From Sideroxyarcus sp045866275 (lineage in GTDB: Bacteria; Pseudomonadota; Gammaproteobacteria; Burkholderiales; Gallionellaceae): a DNA stretch of 64,000 bases. The notes under the pieces are model-generated. The model was not told the origin of the DNA. It ran no database searches and saw only the letters and a list, made by a program, of their open reading frames with translations. Positions 27,731 through 36,918 of this stretch are shown piece by piece. The stretch lies in the NCBI GenBank assembly GCA_045866275.1, contig BAAFRX010000002.1, positions 1 to 64,000 on the forward strand, written 5' to 3'. The position numbers and the translations under genes were made by a program. Position 1 is the stretch's first letter; each line of letters starts with the position of its first letter.

Positions 27731-28666
27731 GTGGCCCAGGTCAACATCCGCCAGCTGTTTCAGGATAAGCAGGAACGCCTGGGGTTGACCTGGGTGGCCG
27801 GCGCCATCGGTGCCGACCGCGTGCTCGACAGCGATACGGTGAACACCAGCAACTGGGGACTGATCGGCCACATGAACCTGGTGCATCCCAACTGGATCCA
27901 GGTGTTCAGCGACACCGAGCTGGATTACCTGCATTCGCTCTCCCCGGCCGATCTGGCCGGCGCGCTCGTTACGCTGGGCAGCCATAAGCCCAGTTGCCTG
28001 ATCGTCGCCGGCGACACCGCGATCCCCAAGGGGTTGATCGATTTTGCCGACCGCAGCGGCACGCCGCTGTTCCGCTCCCCGCTGGGCAGCGTGCATCTGA
28101 TGTGGATGGTGCGCCACTACGTGGTCAAGGCCCTGGCCGAGTCCGCTTCCCGCCACGGCGTGTTCATCGATGTGCTGGGGGTCGGCGTGATGATCACCGG
28201 CGACAGCGGGGTGGGGAAAAGCGAGCTGGCGCTGGAACTGATCACGCGCGGCAACGGCCTGGTCGCCGACGATGTGGTCGATCTGTATCGCATCTCGCCC
28301 GAGGCGCTCGAAGGGCGTTGCCCCGAACTGTTGCGCGACATTCTGGAAGTGCGCGGATTGGGCGTGCTCAACATCCGCACCATGTTCGGCGAGACCGCCG
28401 TGCGCCGCAAGAAAAGCCTGAAGCTGATCGTGCATCTGTACCGGCCGCAGTCCGACGATCTGGCCAAGCTGGATCGCCTGCCCCAGTCGGGCAAGGAGGA
28501 GATCCTCGGGGTCGCCATCCGCAAGGTCGAGATTCCCGTGCTCGCCGGGCGCAACCTCGCCGTGCTGGTGGAAGCCGCCGCGCGCAACTTCGTCCTGCAA
28601 CAGCGCGGCATCGACAGCATGCAGGAATTCATCACCCGGCAGGCCCGGCAACTGACGGAAGACTGA
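27731..28666 (+). CDS. hprK: HPr kinase/phosphorylase
   Basis: Bifunctional enzyme acting on a serine of HPr. It has an N-terminal domain of about 130 residues and a kinase domain with Walker A GDSGVGKSE (about 157-165). The HprK signature around EVRGLGVLNI and the loop LPQSGKEEILG also fit. GTG start, 6 nt after ptsN. Presence of hprK beside ptsN and rapZ is typical for betaproteobacteria, where no full sugar PTS may exist. Confidence 0.95.
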   Translation: MAQVNIRQLFQDKQERLGLTWVAGAIGADRVLDSDTVNTSNWGLIGHMNLVHPNWIQVFSDTELDYLHSLSPADLAGALVTLGSHKPSCLIVAGDTAIPKGLIDFADRSGTPLFRSPLGSVHLMWMVRHYVVKALAESASRHGVFIDVLGVGVMITGDSGVGKSELALELITRGNGLVADDVVDLYRISPEALEGRCPELLRDILEVRGLGVLNIRTMFGETAVRRKKSLKLIVHLYRPQSDDLAKLDRLPQSGKEEILGVAIRKVEIPVLAGRNLAVLVEAAARNFVLQQRGIDSMQEFITRQARQLTED

Positions 28667-28669
28667 GGC

Positions 28670-29509
28670 ATGCAACTCTTTCTCGTCAGCGGTCTGTCCG
28701 GCTCCGGCAAGAGCGTCGCCCTGAAAACACTGGAAGATGCCGGCTTCTACTGCGTCGACAATCTGCCGGCCGAACTGCTGCCGATCCTGATCGAGAATCT
28801 GCAGCAGGCCGGGTACGCGCGCATCGCGGTGAGCATCGACGTGCGCAGCGGCGGCAGCGTGCAGCAATTGCCCCGGCATATCGAAGCGATCAAGAAACAG
28901 GGACTGGAGGTGCATGTGCTGTTTCTCGAAGCACAGGCCGAGGCGCTGGTAAAGCGCTTCTCCGAAACGCGCCGCCTGCATCCCTTGAGCGACGGGGTGC
29001 GCACGCTGCCCGAGTGCGTCGCCTTCGAGCGCGAATTGCTGGCCGGGATCAGCGATATCGGCCACCATATCGACACCAGCGGACTCGGCGCCAACGCACT
29101 GCGCGCATGGGTCAAGGAATTCATCCGGCTCGACCGCGCCCGCCTGACCCTGCTGTTTCAATCCTTCGGTTTCAAACACGGCATCCCGCTCGATGCCGAT
29201 TTCGTGTTCGACGTGCGCTGCCTGCCCAATCCGCATTACGACCCGGTGCTGCGCCCTTTGACCGGCCGCGACCGCGCGGTGATCGACTTTCTCGATGCCA
29301 CCCCCGCCGCGCAGCAGATGTACGCTGACATCCGCGACTTCATCGCACGCTGGCTGCCCGGATTCGTGGCCGACAACCGCAGCTATTTGACCGTCGCCAT
29401 CGGTTGCACCGGCGGACAACATCGCTCGGTCTATTTCGCCGAACACCTGGCGCACCATTTCAGCGCGCAACAACAAGTGCTGGTGCGACACCGCGAATTG
29501 GCCGGTTGA
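28670..29509 (+). CDS. rapZ: RNase adapter protein RapZ
   Basis: P-loop protein that, in enterobacteria, binds small RNAs and guides RNase E. Walker A GLSGSGKS is at residues 8-15, Walker B-like DVRSGGS follows, and the C-terminal domain contains the conserved IGCTGGQHRSVYFAE. 279 residues. It starts 3 nt after hprK and ends the rpoN-rapZ cluster. The RNA targets in this organism are unknown. Confidence 0.94.
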   Translation: MQLFLVSGLSGSGKSVALKTLEDAGFYCVDNLPAELLPILIENLQQAGYARIAVSIDVRSGGSVQQLPRHIEAIKKQGLEVHVLFLEAQAEALVKRFSETRRLHPLSDGVRTLPECVAFERELLAGISDIGHHIDTSGLGANALRAWVKEFIRLDRARLTLLFQSFGFKHGIPLDADFVFDVRCLPNPHYDPVLRPLTGRDRAVIDFLDATPAAQQMYADIRDFIARWLPGFVADNRSYLTVAIGCTGGQHRSVYFAEHLAHHFSAQQQVLVRHRELAG

Positions 29510-29591
29510 ACACCCATCAGCCCCTGCGGATCACACCGGAAAAATCAACACCCTGGAATTCACCCGATTCCTCCGTGTTCTCCGTGTGCGC

Positions 29592-29733
29592 TAGTGTGGT
29601 GTTACATTCTTGATGGTGCTTATTGCGAACTCATGTGGGTCGGACTTCAGTCCGACATGTCGGGTTGAAACTCGACCTACAAGACCTTGCCGCACATTGG
29701 TATAAGTGCCCGATAGCGTACAACGCCACATTA
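29592..29733. repeat. 142-bp MITE-like element containing a REP pair (copy 1)
   Basis: The outer ends TAGTGTGGTGTTACAT and GTACAACGCCACATTA are imperfect inverted repeats. Inside lies a close pair of REP palindromes in the orientation GTCGGACTTCAGTCCGAC then GTCGGGTTGAAACTCGAC. A second element of exactly the same length with the same outer and inner parts lies at 54713-54854. It occupies the gap between rapZ and the next gene. Confidence 0.82.
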
Positions 29734-29762
29734 AGGGCAACTGATTTTTACAGGCGAATCCC

Positions 29763-30137
29763 ATGCCCCTGCAATCACATCTAAAACCGGGCGACTACCT
29801 CACCATGCTGGGCGGGACACTGTGTGTCGTGCTGCTCGCGCTCAAGCTGTGGCATGGTGGGGTGGCCGATACGGCGGTCATCCGCAGCGGCGGCAAGATA
29901 TTCCGCACCGTGCCGCTGTCGCGCGACCAGCGGATCGAAGTACCGGGGCCGCTCGGGGTCAGCATCATCACCATCGAAAAACTCCGCGCGCGCATCAGCA
30001 GCGACCCCAGCCCGCGCCAGTATTGCGTGCGCCAGGGCTGGCTGGCGCACGCGGGCGAGATCGCCCTCTGCCTGCCGAACCAGGTGAGCGTCGAATTGAC
30101 GGGCGGTCAAAAGAAATATGACAGCCTTAATTACTAG
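29763..30137 (+). CDS. NusG domain II-containing protein (DUF-type membrane-anchored)
   Basis: A 124-residue protein with an N-terminal hydrophobic helix (about residues 10-28: YLTMLGGTLCVVLLALKLW) and an extracytoplasmic domain resembling NusG domain II (VPGPLGVSIITIEKLRARISSDPSPRQYCVRQGWL). Genes of this type commonly accompany Gx transporter genes in redox or RNF-related loci, as here. The function is not established. It overlaps the next frame slightly. Confidence 0.75.
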   Translation: MPLQSHLKPGDYLTMLGGTLCVVLLALKLWHGGVADTAVIRSGGKIFRTVPLSRDQRIEVPGPLGVSIITIEKLRARISSDPSPRQYCVRQGWLAHAGEIALCLPNQVSVELTGGQKKYDSLNY

Positions 30138-30153
30138 GATTCAGGAACGCAGA

Positions 30154-30795
30154 ATGAAAATTGAGGCAAGCTGCGACACCCCGGCTTCCCCGCACCTCGA
30201 TGAAATGCGCGGGCAGTCGCCGCGCGCCTCAATCCAAAATCCTCAAGCCATAATCCTGCTGGAGACCAACGCCGAGGACCATCACATCGCAAAGATGACG
30301 GCGGTCGCGCTCGGCCTGACCGTGCTGGAGAACGCCATTCCCTCGCCGTTGCCGGGGGTCAAACCGGGGCTGGCGAACATCATCACGCTGATCGTGCTGG
30401 CGCGCTTCGGCTGGCGAACGGCGGCCTGGGTATCCCTGTTGCGCGTGGTGGCCGGCAGCCTGTTGTTCGGCAACTTCCTCGCCCCGGGATTCTTTCTGAG
30501 TCTGGCCGGCGCCCTGCTCAGCCTGTTCGTGCTGGCCTTTGCCCGCCACCTTCCCGCCCGCTGGTTCGGGGCCGTCACTCACAGCGTCCTCGCCGCCTTC
30601 GCCCACATCGCCGGACAGATGATCGTGGTCTATCTGTGGCTCATCCCGCACAGCGGCATCGCCTATCTGATTCCCATCTTCGCCACGGCGGCGCTGGTAT
30701 TTGGTACAGTGAACGGCATCATCGCGATGCAATTCATGGCAGACAGCTCCATTCACCACCGAGACACAGAGACACCGCGCAATGCCAACTCTTGA
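30154..30795 (+). CDS. Gx-type membrane protein (HepS component I-like)
   Basis: 213 residues: about 40 N-terminal polar residues, then four to five membrane helices with the characteristic VLENAIPSPLPGVKPGLANIITL. This family is annotated as Gx transporter or heptaprenyl diphosphate synthase component I; the real substrate is uncertain. The ATG at 30154 follows AGGAACGCAGA. The C-terminal tail SIHHRDTETPRNANS is encoded by an interspersed repeat (TTCACCACCGAGACACAGAG type), so the native C-terminus has probably been replaced. Confidence 0.75.
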   Translation: MKIEASCDTPASPHLDEMRGQSPRASIQNPQAIILLETNAEDHHIAKMTAVALGLTVLENAIPSPLPGVKPGLANIITLIVLARFGWRTAAWVSLLRVVAGSLLFGNFLAPGFFLSLAGALLSLFVLAFARHLPARWFGAVTHSVLAAFAHIAGQMIVVYLWLIPHSGIAYLIPIFATAALVFGTVNGIIAMQFMADSSIHHRDTETPRNANS

Positions 30796-30882
30796 ATCTC
30801 ACCCTCTCATCACCTGGCCCGAACTGCGCTCACATGCCCGGGTTTTTACCTGTGTCCCGATGTCGCTGCGGGGCAATATCTC

Positions 30883-31482
30883 ATGAAAACGATAACCCTC
30901 GCCTTCACCGGCGCCTCCGGGCTGCCCTACGGCATGCGTCTGCTCGAATGCCTGCTCGCCGGCGGACAGCGCGTGCATCTGGTCTATACCCAGGCCGCGC
31001 AAATCGTCGCCAAGCAGGAACTCGGCTTCGTGTTGCCGAGCCGCGCGCAGGATGCGGAGCAGATGCTTGCCCAACGCTTCGGCAGTTTCAGCGGGGAACT
31101 CAACGTGTTCGGCATTCAGGACTGGTATGCCCCGATGGCATCCGGCTCCAATCCGGGCGATGCGATGGTGATCTGCCCTTGCACCATGGGCACCCTGGGC
31201 AAGATCGCGGGCGGCATCAGCGACGACCTCGTCGCTCGCGCCGCCGATGTCATGCTGAAGGAAAAGCGCACGCTGATCCTCGCCCCGCGCGAGATGCCAT
31301 TTTCCGTCATTCATCTGGAGAACATGCTCAGGCTCGCGCACGCCGGTGCCGTCATCATGCCGCCCAATCCCGGCTTCTACCATCATCCGCAGAACGTGCA
31401 GGACCTGGTGGACTTCGTGGTGGCGAGGATTCTGGATCACCTCGGGGTGGCGCAGGCGCTGGTACGCCCATGGGGCAAATAA
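30883..31482 (+). CDS. ubiX: Flavin prenyltransferase UbiX
   Basis: Makes the prenylated FMN cofactor for the UbiD decarboxylase of ubiquinone synthesis. The 199-residue flavoprotein fold has the start TLAFTGASGLPYGMRLLE, the active-site CPCTMGTLGKIAGGISDDL and the conserved PREMPFS. No ubiD is nearby. It may be transcribed with the two preceding membrane-protein genes, 88 nt upstream. Confidence 0.94.
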   Translation: MKTITLAFTGASGLPYGMRLLECLLAGGQRVHLVYTQAAQIVAKQELGFVLPSRAQDAEQMLAQRFGSFSGELNVFGIQDWYAPMASGSNPGDAMVICPCTMGTLGKIAGGISDDLVARAADVMLKEKRTLILAPREMPFSVIHLENMLRLAHAGAVIMPPNPGFYHHPQNVQDLVDFVVARILDHLGVAQALVRPWGK

Positions 31483-31616
31483 ATCCCCTGTCATCAGACG
31501 GTAGCGAGGGCGCCATCTCCCGGGTTAACGCTCATGGAGCGCGGCGCCACCTCGGCCAGATCGTTGCGTAAGGTTTGTATATCCAGCACAAGAACCTCAG
31601 ATTCAGCTAATGATCC

Positions 31617-31691
31617 AGCCACGGGTGGACACGGATGACACGCAAAACCGATTGGGTTTTATCCGTGTTTCATCCGTGAAAATCTGTGGCT
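31617..31691. repeat. Inverted repeat of the CCACGGATGAACACGGAT type
   Basis: The arms AGCCACGGGTGGACACGGAT and ATCCGTGTTTCATCCGTG...GTGGCT pair over most of their length around a short AT-rich centre. This is a widespread intergenic palindrome type. It lies in the 207-nt gap between the convergent ubiX and rarA genes. The rest of that gap shows no recognisable gene. Confidence 0.75.
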
Positions 31692-33069
31692 AATTTTTCT
31701 TCGCTTTTGCATCGAGCTCGCGCAGATGCGCCAGCTTCTCCGCAATCTTGCCTTCCAAGCCGCGCTCGGTCGGTTCATAAAAACTCACTGCGGGCATGCC
31801 GTCGGGAAAATAATTTTCGCCCGCCGCATAGCCGCCCTCTTCGTTGTGCGCGTAACGGTAATCCTTGCCGTAGTCGAGCTGCTTCATCAGTTTGGTTGGC
31901 GCGTTGCGCAGGTGCAGCGGGACTTCGCGCGAACTGTCCTGTTTGACGAAAGCGCGGGCGGCATTATACGCGACGTATCCGGCGTTCGACTTGGCCGCGA
32001 CGGCCAGATACAGCACCGCCTGCGCCAGTGCCAGTTCGCCTTCCGGAGAGCCGAGACGTTCATAGGTCGCGGCGGCATCGTTGCACAACTGGATGGCGCG
32101 AGGATCGGCGAGGCCGATGTCTTCCCAGGCCATGCGCACGATGCGCCGCGCCAGGTAGCGCGGGTCGGCGCCGCCGTCCAGCAGGCGCGTGAACCAGTAC
32201 AACGCCGCATCGGGATTGGAGCCGCGCACCGATTTGTGCAGCGCGGAGATCTGGTCGTAGAAGGCTTCGCCACCCTTGTCGAAGCGGCGCAGTTTTTGCG
32301 CGAGGGTGGCATCGAGAAATTTCGCGTCAATATTCTTTAAGCCTGCGGCTTCCGCAGCGGTCTGCAATTGCTCCAGCACATTGAGCAGGCGGCGCGCATC
32401 GCCGTCGGCATAGCCGATGACGCGCTCCTTTGCCTCATCACTAAATTGCAAAACCTCTGCCTGTGGGTCGGGCTTCAGCCCGATGCTTTCCGCAAATACC
32501 ATACCCTGCTGTCGGGTTGAAACCCGACCTACAAAAGACAGGGCTCGCTCGAACAGTTGCGCCATCTCGGCTTCGGATAACGATTGCAGCACGTACACTT
32601 GCGCGCGCGACAGCAGCGCGTTGTTCAACTCGAACGACGGGTTCTCGGTGGTCGCGCCGATGAAGGTGACCAGCCCCTGCTCGACGTAAGGCAGGAAAGC
32701 ATCCTGCTGCGACTTGTTGAAGCGGTGAACTTCATCGACAAACAGGATGGTGTGGCGACCGCTCTGCTGCAAGGTCTGCTCGGCCTGCGTGATCGCATCA
32801 CGAATGTCCTTCACGCCGGACAGCACTGCTGACAGCGGCAGGAATTCGGCATCGAAGGCGGAAGCCATCAAGCGCGCCAGCGTGGTCTTGCCCACGCCCG
32901 GCGGCCCCCACAGAATCATGGAATGCAGCTTGCCAGACTGGAACGCCAGACGCAGCGGCTTGCCTTCGCCCAGCAGATGCGACTGGCCGATGACCTCGTC
33001 GATGTGTTTGGGCCGCAGCCGTTCGGCGAGCGGCGCGGCCGGAGCGTTGGGCACGAACAGGTCGGACAT
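31690..33069 (-). CDS. rarA: Replication-associated recombination protein RarA (MgsA), with in-frame REP insertion
   Basis: AAA+ ATPase of the clamp-loader family acting at stalled forks. Walker A is GPPGVGKTT (about residues 55-63), Walker B is LFVDEVHRFN, and the C-terminal region has the MgsA tetramerisation features (DGGADPRYLARRIVRMAWEDIGLADP). Residues about 180-203 (starting VGRVSTRQ and ending IGLKPDPQ) are encoded by a REP pair at 32463-32532. They have no counterpart in the family as I know it. The reading frame is intact on both sides. The stop is close to the repeat at 31617-31691. Confidence 0.92.
   Translation of the reverse strand: MSDLFVPNAPAAPLAERLRPKHIDEVIGQSHLLGEGKPLRLAFQSGKLHSMILWGPPGVGKTTLARLMASAFDAEFLPLSAVLSGVKDIRDAITQAEQTLQQSGRHTILFVDEVHRFNKSQQDAFLPYVEQGLVTFIGATTENPSFELNNALLSRAQVYVLQSLSEAEMAQLFERALSFVGRVSTRQQGMVFAESIGLKPDPQAEVLQFSDEAKERVIGYADGDARRLLNVLEQLQTAAEAAGLKNIDAKFLDATLAQKLRRFDKGGEAFYDQISALHKSVRGSNPDAALYWFTRLLDGGADPRYLARRIVRMAWEDIGLADPRAIQLCNDAAATYERLGSPEGELALAQAVLYLAVAAKSNAGYVAYNAARAFVKQDSSREVPLHLRNAPTKLMKQLDYGKDYRYAHNEEGGYAAGENYFPDGMPAVSFYEPTERGLEGKIAEKLAHLRELDAKAKKN
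32463..32532. repeat. REP pair inside rarA
   Basis: Left palindrome GTCGGGCTTCAGCCCGA with GTGG head; right palindrome GTCGGGTTGAAACCCGAC with a slightly altered head (CTAC). The spacer is about 28 nt, as in the free units. It is translated within rarA in the VGR...KPDPQ frame. Confidence 0.92.
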
Positions 33070-33683
33070 TATTCGCCCAGAACGTCAGCGCCTTGTGGCG
33101 GCACGAAACGGAAGCGTTGCGGCGGAATGGCCGGATTGCGTTGTAGCGCGGAAAAACGCAGCACGGTGTGGTGACCGAAGGCGTCGTGCAGTTCCATCGC
33201 CACCAGCTCCGAGCGGGCATTGAACGCCATGAGTATCTTCTCGAAGGTGGACTCGGCAGATTTCGGCGTCGCCTGCAGCCATTCCAGCCCGTCACGCACC
33301 CCAATGTCTTGCAGAATGAAATCGCGCTCGATCTCGTTGCTGCCGGAGAGCAGCGCGGCCGGGCTGCTGCCCAGCGCGGCATCCAGTTTCTTTACCGTAA
33401 CCTGGTTGAGGTCCGCGTCGTACATCCAGAATTTCTGTCCGTCGCCGACGATGAGTTGTGCGTAGGGCTGGCGATATTCCCAGCGGAACTTGCCGGGGCG
33501 CACGAACTGCATGATGCCGGATGCGGTCTGCATCTTGTGGCCTTTGCTGTCGAGCACGGTCTGGGTGAATTCGGCCTGCGCGGAACGCGTGCCGGCGATG
33601 AAGGTTTTGAGTCTGTCGGTGGCGGCAGCGTGGGCTGTCGTTACGCAGCAAAGCAACAGAATGGATACGAAATATTTCAACAT
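33069..33683 (-). CDS. lolA: Outer-membrane lipoprotein carrier protein LolA
   Basis: Periplasmic chaperone that takes lipoproteins from LolCDE to LolB. It has a signal peptide (MLKYFVSILLLCCVTTAHA) and the LolA fold (GIMQFVRPGKFRWEY, then QLIVGDGQKFWMYDADLNQV). The start at 33683 is chosen because it begins the signal peptide. A GTG at 33812, next to the ftsK stop, is also in frame and would add 43 residues encoded by a repeat (HHRDTEAQRK). The gene overlaps the rarA start by one base. Confidence 0.92.
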   Translation of the reverse strand: MLKYFVSILLLCCVTTAHAAATDRLKTFIAGTRSAQAEFTQTVLDSKGHKMQTASGIMQFVRPGKFRWEYRQPYAQLIVGDGQKFWMYDADLNQVTVKKLDAALGSSPAALLSGSNEIERDFILQDIGVRDGLEWLQATPKSAESTFEKILMAFNARSELVAMELHDAFGHHTVLRFSALQRNPAIPPQRFRFVPPQGADVLGE

Positions 33684-33695
33684 CAAAAACCTTTC

Positions 33696-33798
33696 GCCAC
33701 AGAGGCACACAGACACAGAGGGAAAACGGAGGAAACCCGATCGACCAGCTTCGTTTTTCGGTTCTGGTTTTCTCTGTGCCTCTGTGTCTCGGTGGTGG
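33696..33798. repeat. Inverted repeat of the CACAGAGGCACAGAGACAC type
   Basis: CGCCACAGAGGCACACAGAC at one side and TCTCTGTGCCTCTGTGTC at the other form an imperfect hairpin of about 100 nt between ftsK and lolA. The same family is at 41846-41925 and, as a half copy, at the 3' end of the Gx gene (about 30750-30778). The frame upstream of lolA stays open through it. Confidence 0.8.
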
Positions 33799-33804
33799 AT
33801 TGTT

Positions 33805-36081
33805 TTACTCACTTCTTGCCGGAGCCAGCACCTCGCGGTTGCCGTTGCTCTGCATCGGCGACACCAGCCCCGCCTTCTCCATCGCTTCGATCAGGCGGGC
33901 GGCGCGGTTGTAGCCGATGCGCAGATGGCGCTGCACCAGCGAGATGGAGGGGCGGCGCGTCTTGAGCACGATCTCCACCGCCTGGTCATAGAGCGGATCG
34001 GCTTCGGCATTCGTTCCGCCGTCCAGCTCACCTCCTTCCGCCTCGGCTTCTTCCAGCGAAGTGAGTACGCCGTCGATGTAGTTCGGTTCGCCCTGCGACT
34101 TGAGGTATTCGGTGACGCGGTGCACTTCCTGGTCGGACACGAAAGCGCCGTGCACGCGCTGCGGGTAGCCGCTGCCCGGCGGCAGGTAGAGCATGTCGCC
34201 CTGCCCCAGCAGCGCTTCCGCGCCCATCTGATCCAGAATCGTGCGCGAGTCGATCTTGCTCGAAACCTGGAACGCCACGCGCGTCGGCACGTTGGCCTTG
34301 ATCAGGCCGGTGATGACGTCCACCGAGGGACGCTGCGTGGCCAGCACCAGATGGATGCCGGAGGCGCGCGCTTTCTGCGCCAGGCGCGCGATCAGTTCTT
34401 CCACCTTCTTGCCCACCACCATCATCAGATCGGCCAGCTCGTCGATGAAGATCACGATGAAGGGCAGCTCTTCCAGCGGTTCCGGCGCTTCGGGCGTGAT
34501 GCTGAACGGATTGGTCAGCGGCTCGCCTGCCTTGATCGCGTCCCGCACCTGCTGGTTGTAGCCGGCGATGTTGCGCACCCCGAGGGCGGCCATCAGTTTG
34601 TAGCGTTTGTCCATTTCCTGCACGCCCCAGTTGAGCGCGGAAGCGGCCTGGCGCATGTCGGTAACCACCGGGGTCAGCAGATGCGGGATGCCTTCGTACA
34701 CCGACAGCTCCAGCATCTTGGGATCGATCAGGATCAGGCGCACTTCCTGCGGTGTGGATTTGTACAACAGCGACAGGATCATGGCATTGATCGCCACGGA
34801 TTTGCCGGAACCGGTGGTGCCCGCCACCAGCACGTGCGGCATCTTGCCAAGGTCGGCCACCACCGGCTTGCCGGAAATGTCCTTGCCCATCGCCATGGTG
34901 AGCGGCGCATGCATGTCGGCATACACCTGCGACCCGAGAATTTCGGACAGATGCACCATCTGCCGTTTCGGGTTGGGCAGCTCCAGCGCCATGTAACTCT
35001 TGCCCGGGATGGTCTCGACCACGCGGATGCTGACCACCGACAGCGCGCGCGCCAAGTCGCGCACCAGATTGGTGATCTGACTGCCCTTGACGCCCACGTC
35101 CGGCTCGATCTCGTAGCGCGTGATGACCGGCCCCGGATAGGCGCCCACCACCTTGACCGCCACCCCGAATTCCCGGAGTTTGCGTTCGATCAGGCGCGAG
35201 GTGAACTCCAGCGTTTCGGCCGACACCGGTTCGGTCTGCCGGGTCGCCGGGTCGAGGATGTGCAGCGGCGGCAGCGGCGAATCGGGCAGCTCCGCGAACA
35301 GCGATACCTGTTTCTCTTTTTCCACCCGGGTGGATTTCGCCACTTCCACCACCGGCATTTCGATATGGATCGGCTGATGGTCTTCGACGCGTTTCTTTTC
35401 TTCTTCCACGATCACGTCGCGTTGCTGCATCGCCTGCGCGCCGATGCGTTTGTCCTGCCAAGTCTGCCAGGTGCGGCGCGTCCACAGCCAGCCGTCTTCC
35501 AGCCAGCCGCCCAGACGGTCGGTGAAACGCAGCCAGGACAGCCCGCTGTAGAGACTGAAGCTTGCCGCCATCAGCACCAGCAGAAACAGGGTGGCCCCGA
35601 CATAGCCCAGCGCCTGCGCCAGCGCATTCCCCGCGATCTCGCCCAGCATGCCGCCGGGGGGTCCCGGCAACTCGACCTGCCAGGTGTACAGCCGCAGGTG
35701 TTCCAGCGCGCTGCTCGACAGCAGCAGTACGCCGAACCCGGTCAGCGAAACCCACAGAGTGCGGCGATCAAACAGACTGTCCGCGCGCAGGCGGCGGTAG
35801 CCTTGCCATACCCGCTGCAACAGCAGGGTGACCCACCACCAGGCGGAAAAGCCGAACACGAACAGCAGCACATCGGCCACCCATGCCCCGACGGTGCCGC
35901 CCGGATTGTGCACGACGGCTGCGGTCGCATCGTGCGACCAGGCCGGATCGGCCCGCTCATAGCCAAACAGAATCAGCGTGAGATAGAGCGCCAGCGCCAC
36001 CAGCAACAGCCAGCGCGACTCGCGCAGCAAATGCAGCAGACGCTCCGGTAGCGGCGCAGTCTGGGTTTCGGGCAGCGCCAT
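33805..36081 (-). CDS. ftsK: DNA translocase FtsK
   Basis: Septal DNA pump that resolves and segregates chromosome termini. The 758-residue protein has four N-terminal membrane helices (about 20-180) and a short linker. The RecA-like motor carries Walker A GTTGSGKSVAINAM and Walker B VIFIDELADL. The C-terminal gamma winged helix (about 690-745, RRPSISLVQRHLRIGYNRAARLIEAME) recognises KOPS. The linker is short compared with E. coli. The order ftsK-lolA-rarA is conserved in proteobacteria. Confidence 0.96.
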   Translation of the reverse strand: MALPETQTAPLPERLLHLLRESRWLLLVALALYLTLILFGYERADPAWSHDATAAVVHNPGGTVGAWVADVLLFVFGFSAWWWVTLLLQRVWQGYRRLRADSLFDRRTLWVSLTGFGVLLLSSSALEHLRLYTWQVELPGPPGGMLGEIAGNALAQALGYVGATLFLLVLMAASFSLYSGLSWLRFTDRLGGWLEDGWLWTRRTWQTWQDKRIGAQAMQQRDVIVEEEKKRVEDHQPIHIEMPVVEVAKSTRVEKEKQVSLFAELPDSPLPPLHILDPATRQTEPVSAETLEFTSRLIERKLREFGVAVKVVGAYPGPVITRYEIEPDVGVKGSQITNLVRDLARALSVVSIRVVETIPGKSYMALELPNPKRQMVHLSEILGSQVYADMHAPLTMAMGKDISGKPVVADLGKMPHVLVAGTTGSGKSVAINAMILSLLYKSTPQEVRLILIDPKMLELSVYEGIPHLLTPVVTDMRQAASALNWGVQEMDKRYKLMAALGVRNIAGYNQQVRDAIKAGEPLTNPFSITPEAPEPLEELPFIVIFIDELADLMMVVGKKVEELIARLAQKARASGIHLVLATQRPSVDVITGLIKANVPTRVAFQVSSKIDSRTILDQMGAEALLGQGDMLYLPPGSGYPQRVHGAFVSDQEVHRVTEYLKSQGEPNYIDGVLTSLEEAEAEGGELDGGTNAEADPLYDQAVEIVLKTRRPSISLVQRHLRIGYNRAARLIEAMEKAGLVSPMQSNGNREVLAPARSE

Positions 36082-36773
36082 CAGGATTCACCGCCCGGCG
36101 CCCGGCCGTTCTCGTCGGCGATGAAACCGAAGCGGTGTGCCGTTGCCACCGCCTCGATGCGCGAATTGACATGCAGGGTCTGGTAGATGGCGGCGACGTG
36201 GATCTTGACCGTGCCTTCCGCCAGATTAAGCAGGCGGGAAATTTCCTTGTTGCTTTTGCCCGCGCCAAGCAGTTGCAGAACTTGCAACTGGCGCGGGGTG
36301 AGACCGTACTTGCTGGCGCGCTGGCTGCGTTTGTCGTTGAGCGCCTGCCCGGTTTCCAGTTTCGCCACGGCCTGCTGCAACAGCTGCGGCGGCACGTACA
36401 CTCCCCCTTCCAGCACCATGCGCAGGGCAGACAGCATGGTCCTGGAAGGCGACATTTTGGAGATGAACCCCATCGCGCCCAGATTCATCACGTGTTCAAT
36501 GTCGTCGCGCTGATCCGAGCCGGACACCACCACCAGCGGGATGTCCGGGAAACGCTGGTGAAAGAACTGCAGCGACGAAACGCCTTCGCTGTCCGGCATG
36601 TTGAGATCGAGCAAGGCCAGATCGAGATCCGGGTTCGCCAGTACCAGTTGCAACCCCTCGCTGAAACTTCCGGTATCGAGAATTTCCACTTCGTCCGCGA
36701 GTTGCTGCAATACATAGCGCATGCCATCGCGAAACAGGGCGTGGTCATCCACCAGCAGAACTTTGATCTTCAT
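36081..36773 (-). CDS. NarL/LuxR-family response regulator
   Basis: 230 residues: receiver domain with acidic residues in LLVDDHALFRDGM and the probable phospho-acceptor Asp in LALLDLNMPDSEG (about residue 55), then a LuxR-type helix-turn-helix (about 150-205, LTPRQLQVLQLLGAGKSNKEISRLLNLAEGTVKIH). The stop overlaps the ftsK start by one base. No cognate kinase is adjacent. Targets are unknown. Confidence 0.92.
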   Translation of the reverse strand: MKIKVLLVDDHALFRDGMRYVLQQLADEVEILDTGSFSEGLQLVLANPDLDLALLDLNMPDSEGVSSLQFFHQRFPDIPLVVVSGSDQRDDIEHVMNLGAMGFISKMSPSRTMLSALRMVLEGGVYVPPQLLQQAVAKLETGQALNDKRSQRASKYGLTPRQLQVLQLLGAGKSNKEISRLLNLAEGTVKIHVAAIYQTLHVNSRIEAVATAHRFGFIADENGRAPGGES

Positions 36774-36918
36774 TCAAATCCCCTTTTTCCCATCGCGCGC
36801 ATCATAGCACCGCAGCAGATGCAGGCGGGATGTACGACACGGCGTGCGGGTGCCTGTTTCTGCCGGATGGACCGCTTCCCCGCGCCTCTGGCAGGATCGA
36901 AAAGTGTGTCCAGCACAC

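Noticed and set aside
27248..29491. A 747-codon open frame opposite ptsN-hprK-rapZ
   Set aside because: Antisense shadow in GC-rich DNA; the plus-strand genes are clearly recognisable and the product shows only low-complexity composition. The same applies to the frames opposite kefB-like (20337-21905) and ftsK (33490-36051).
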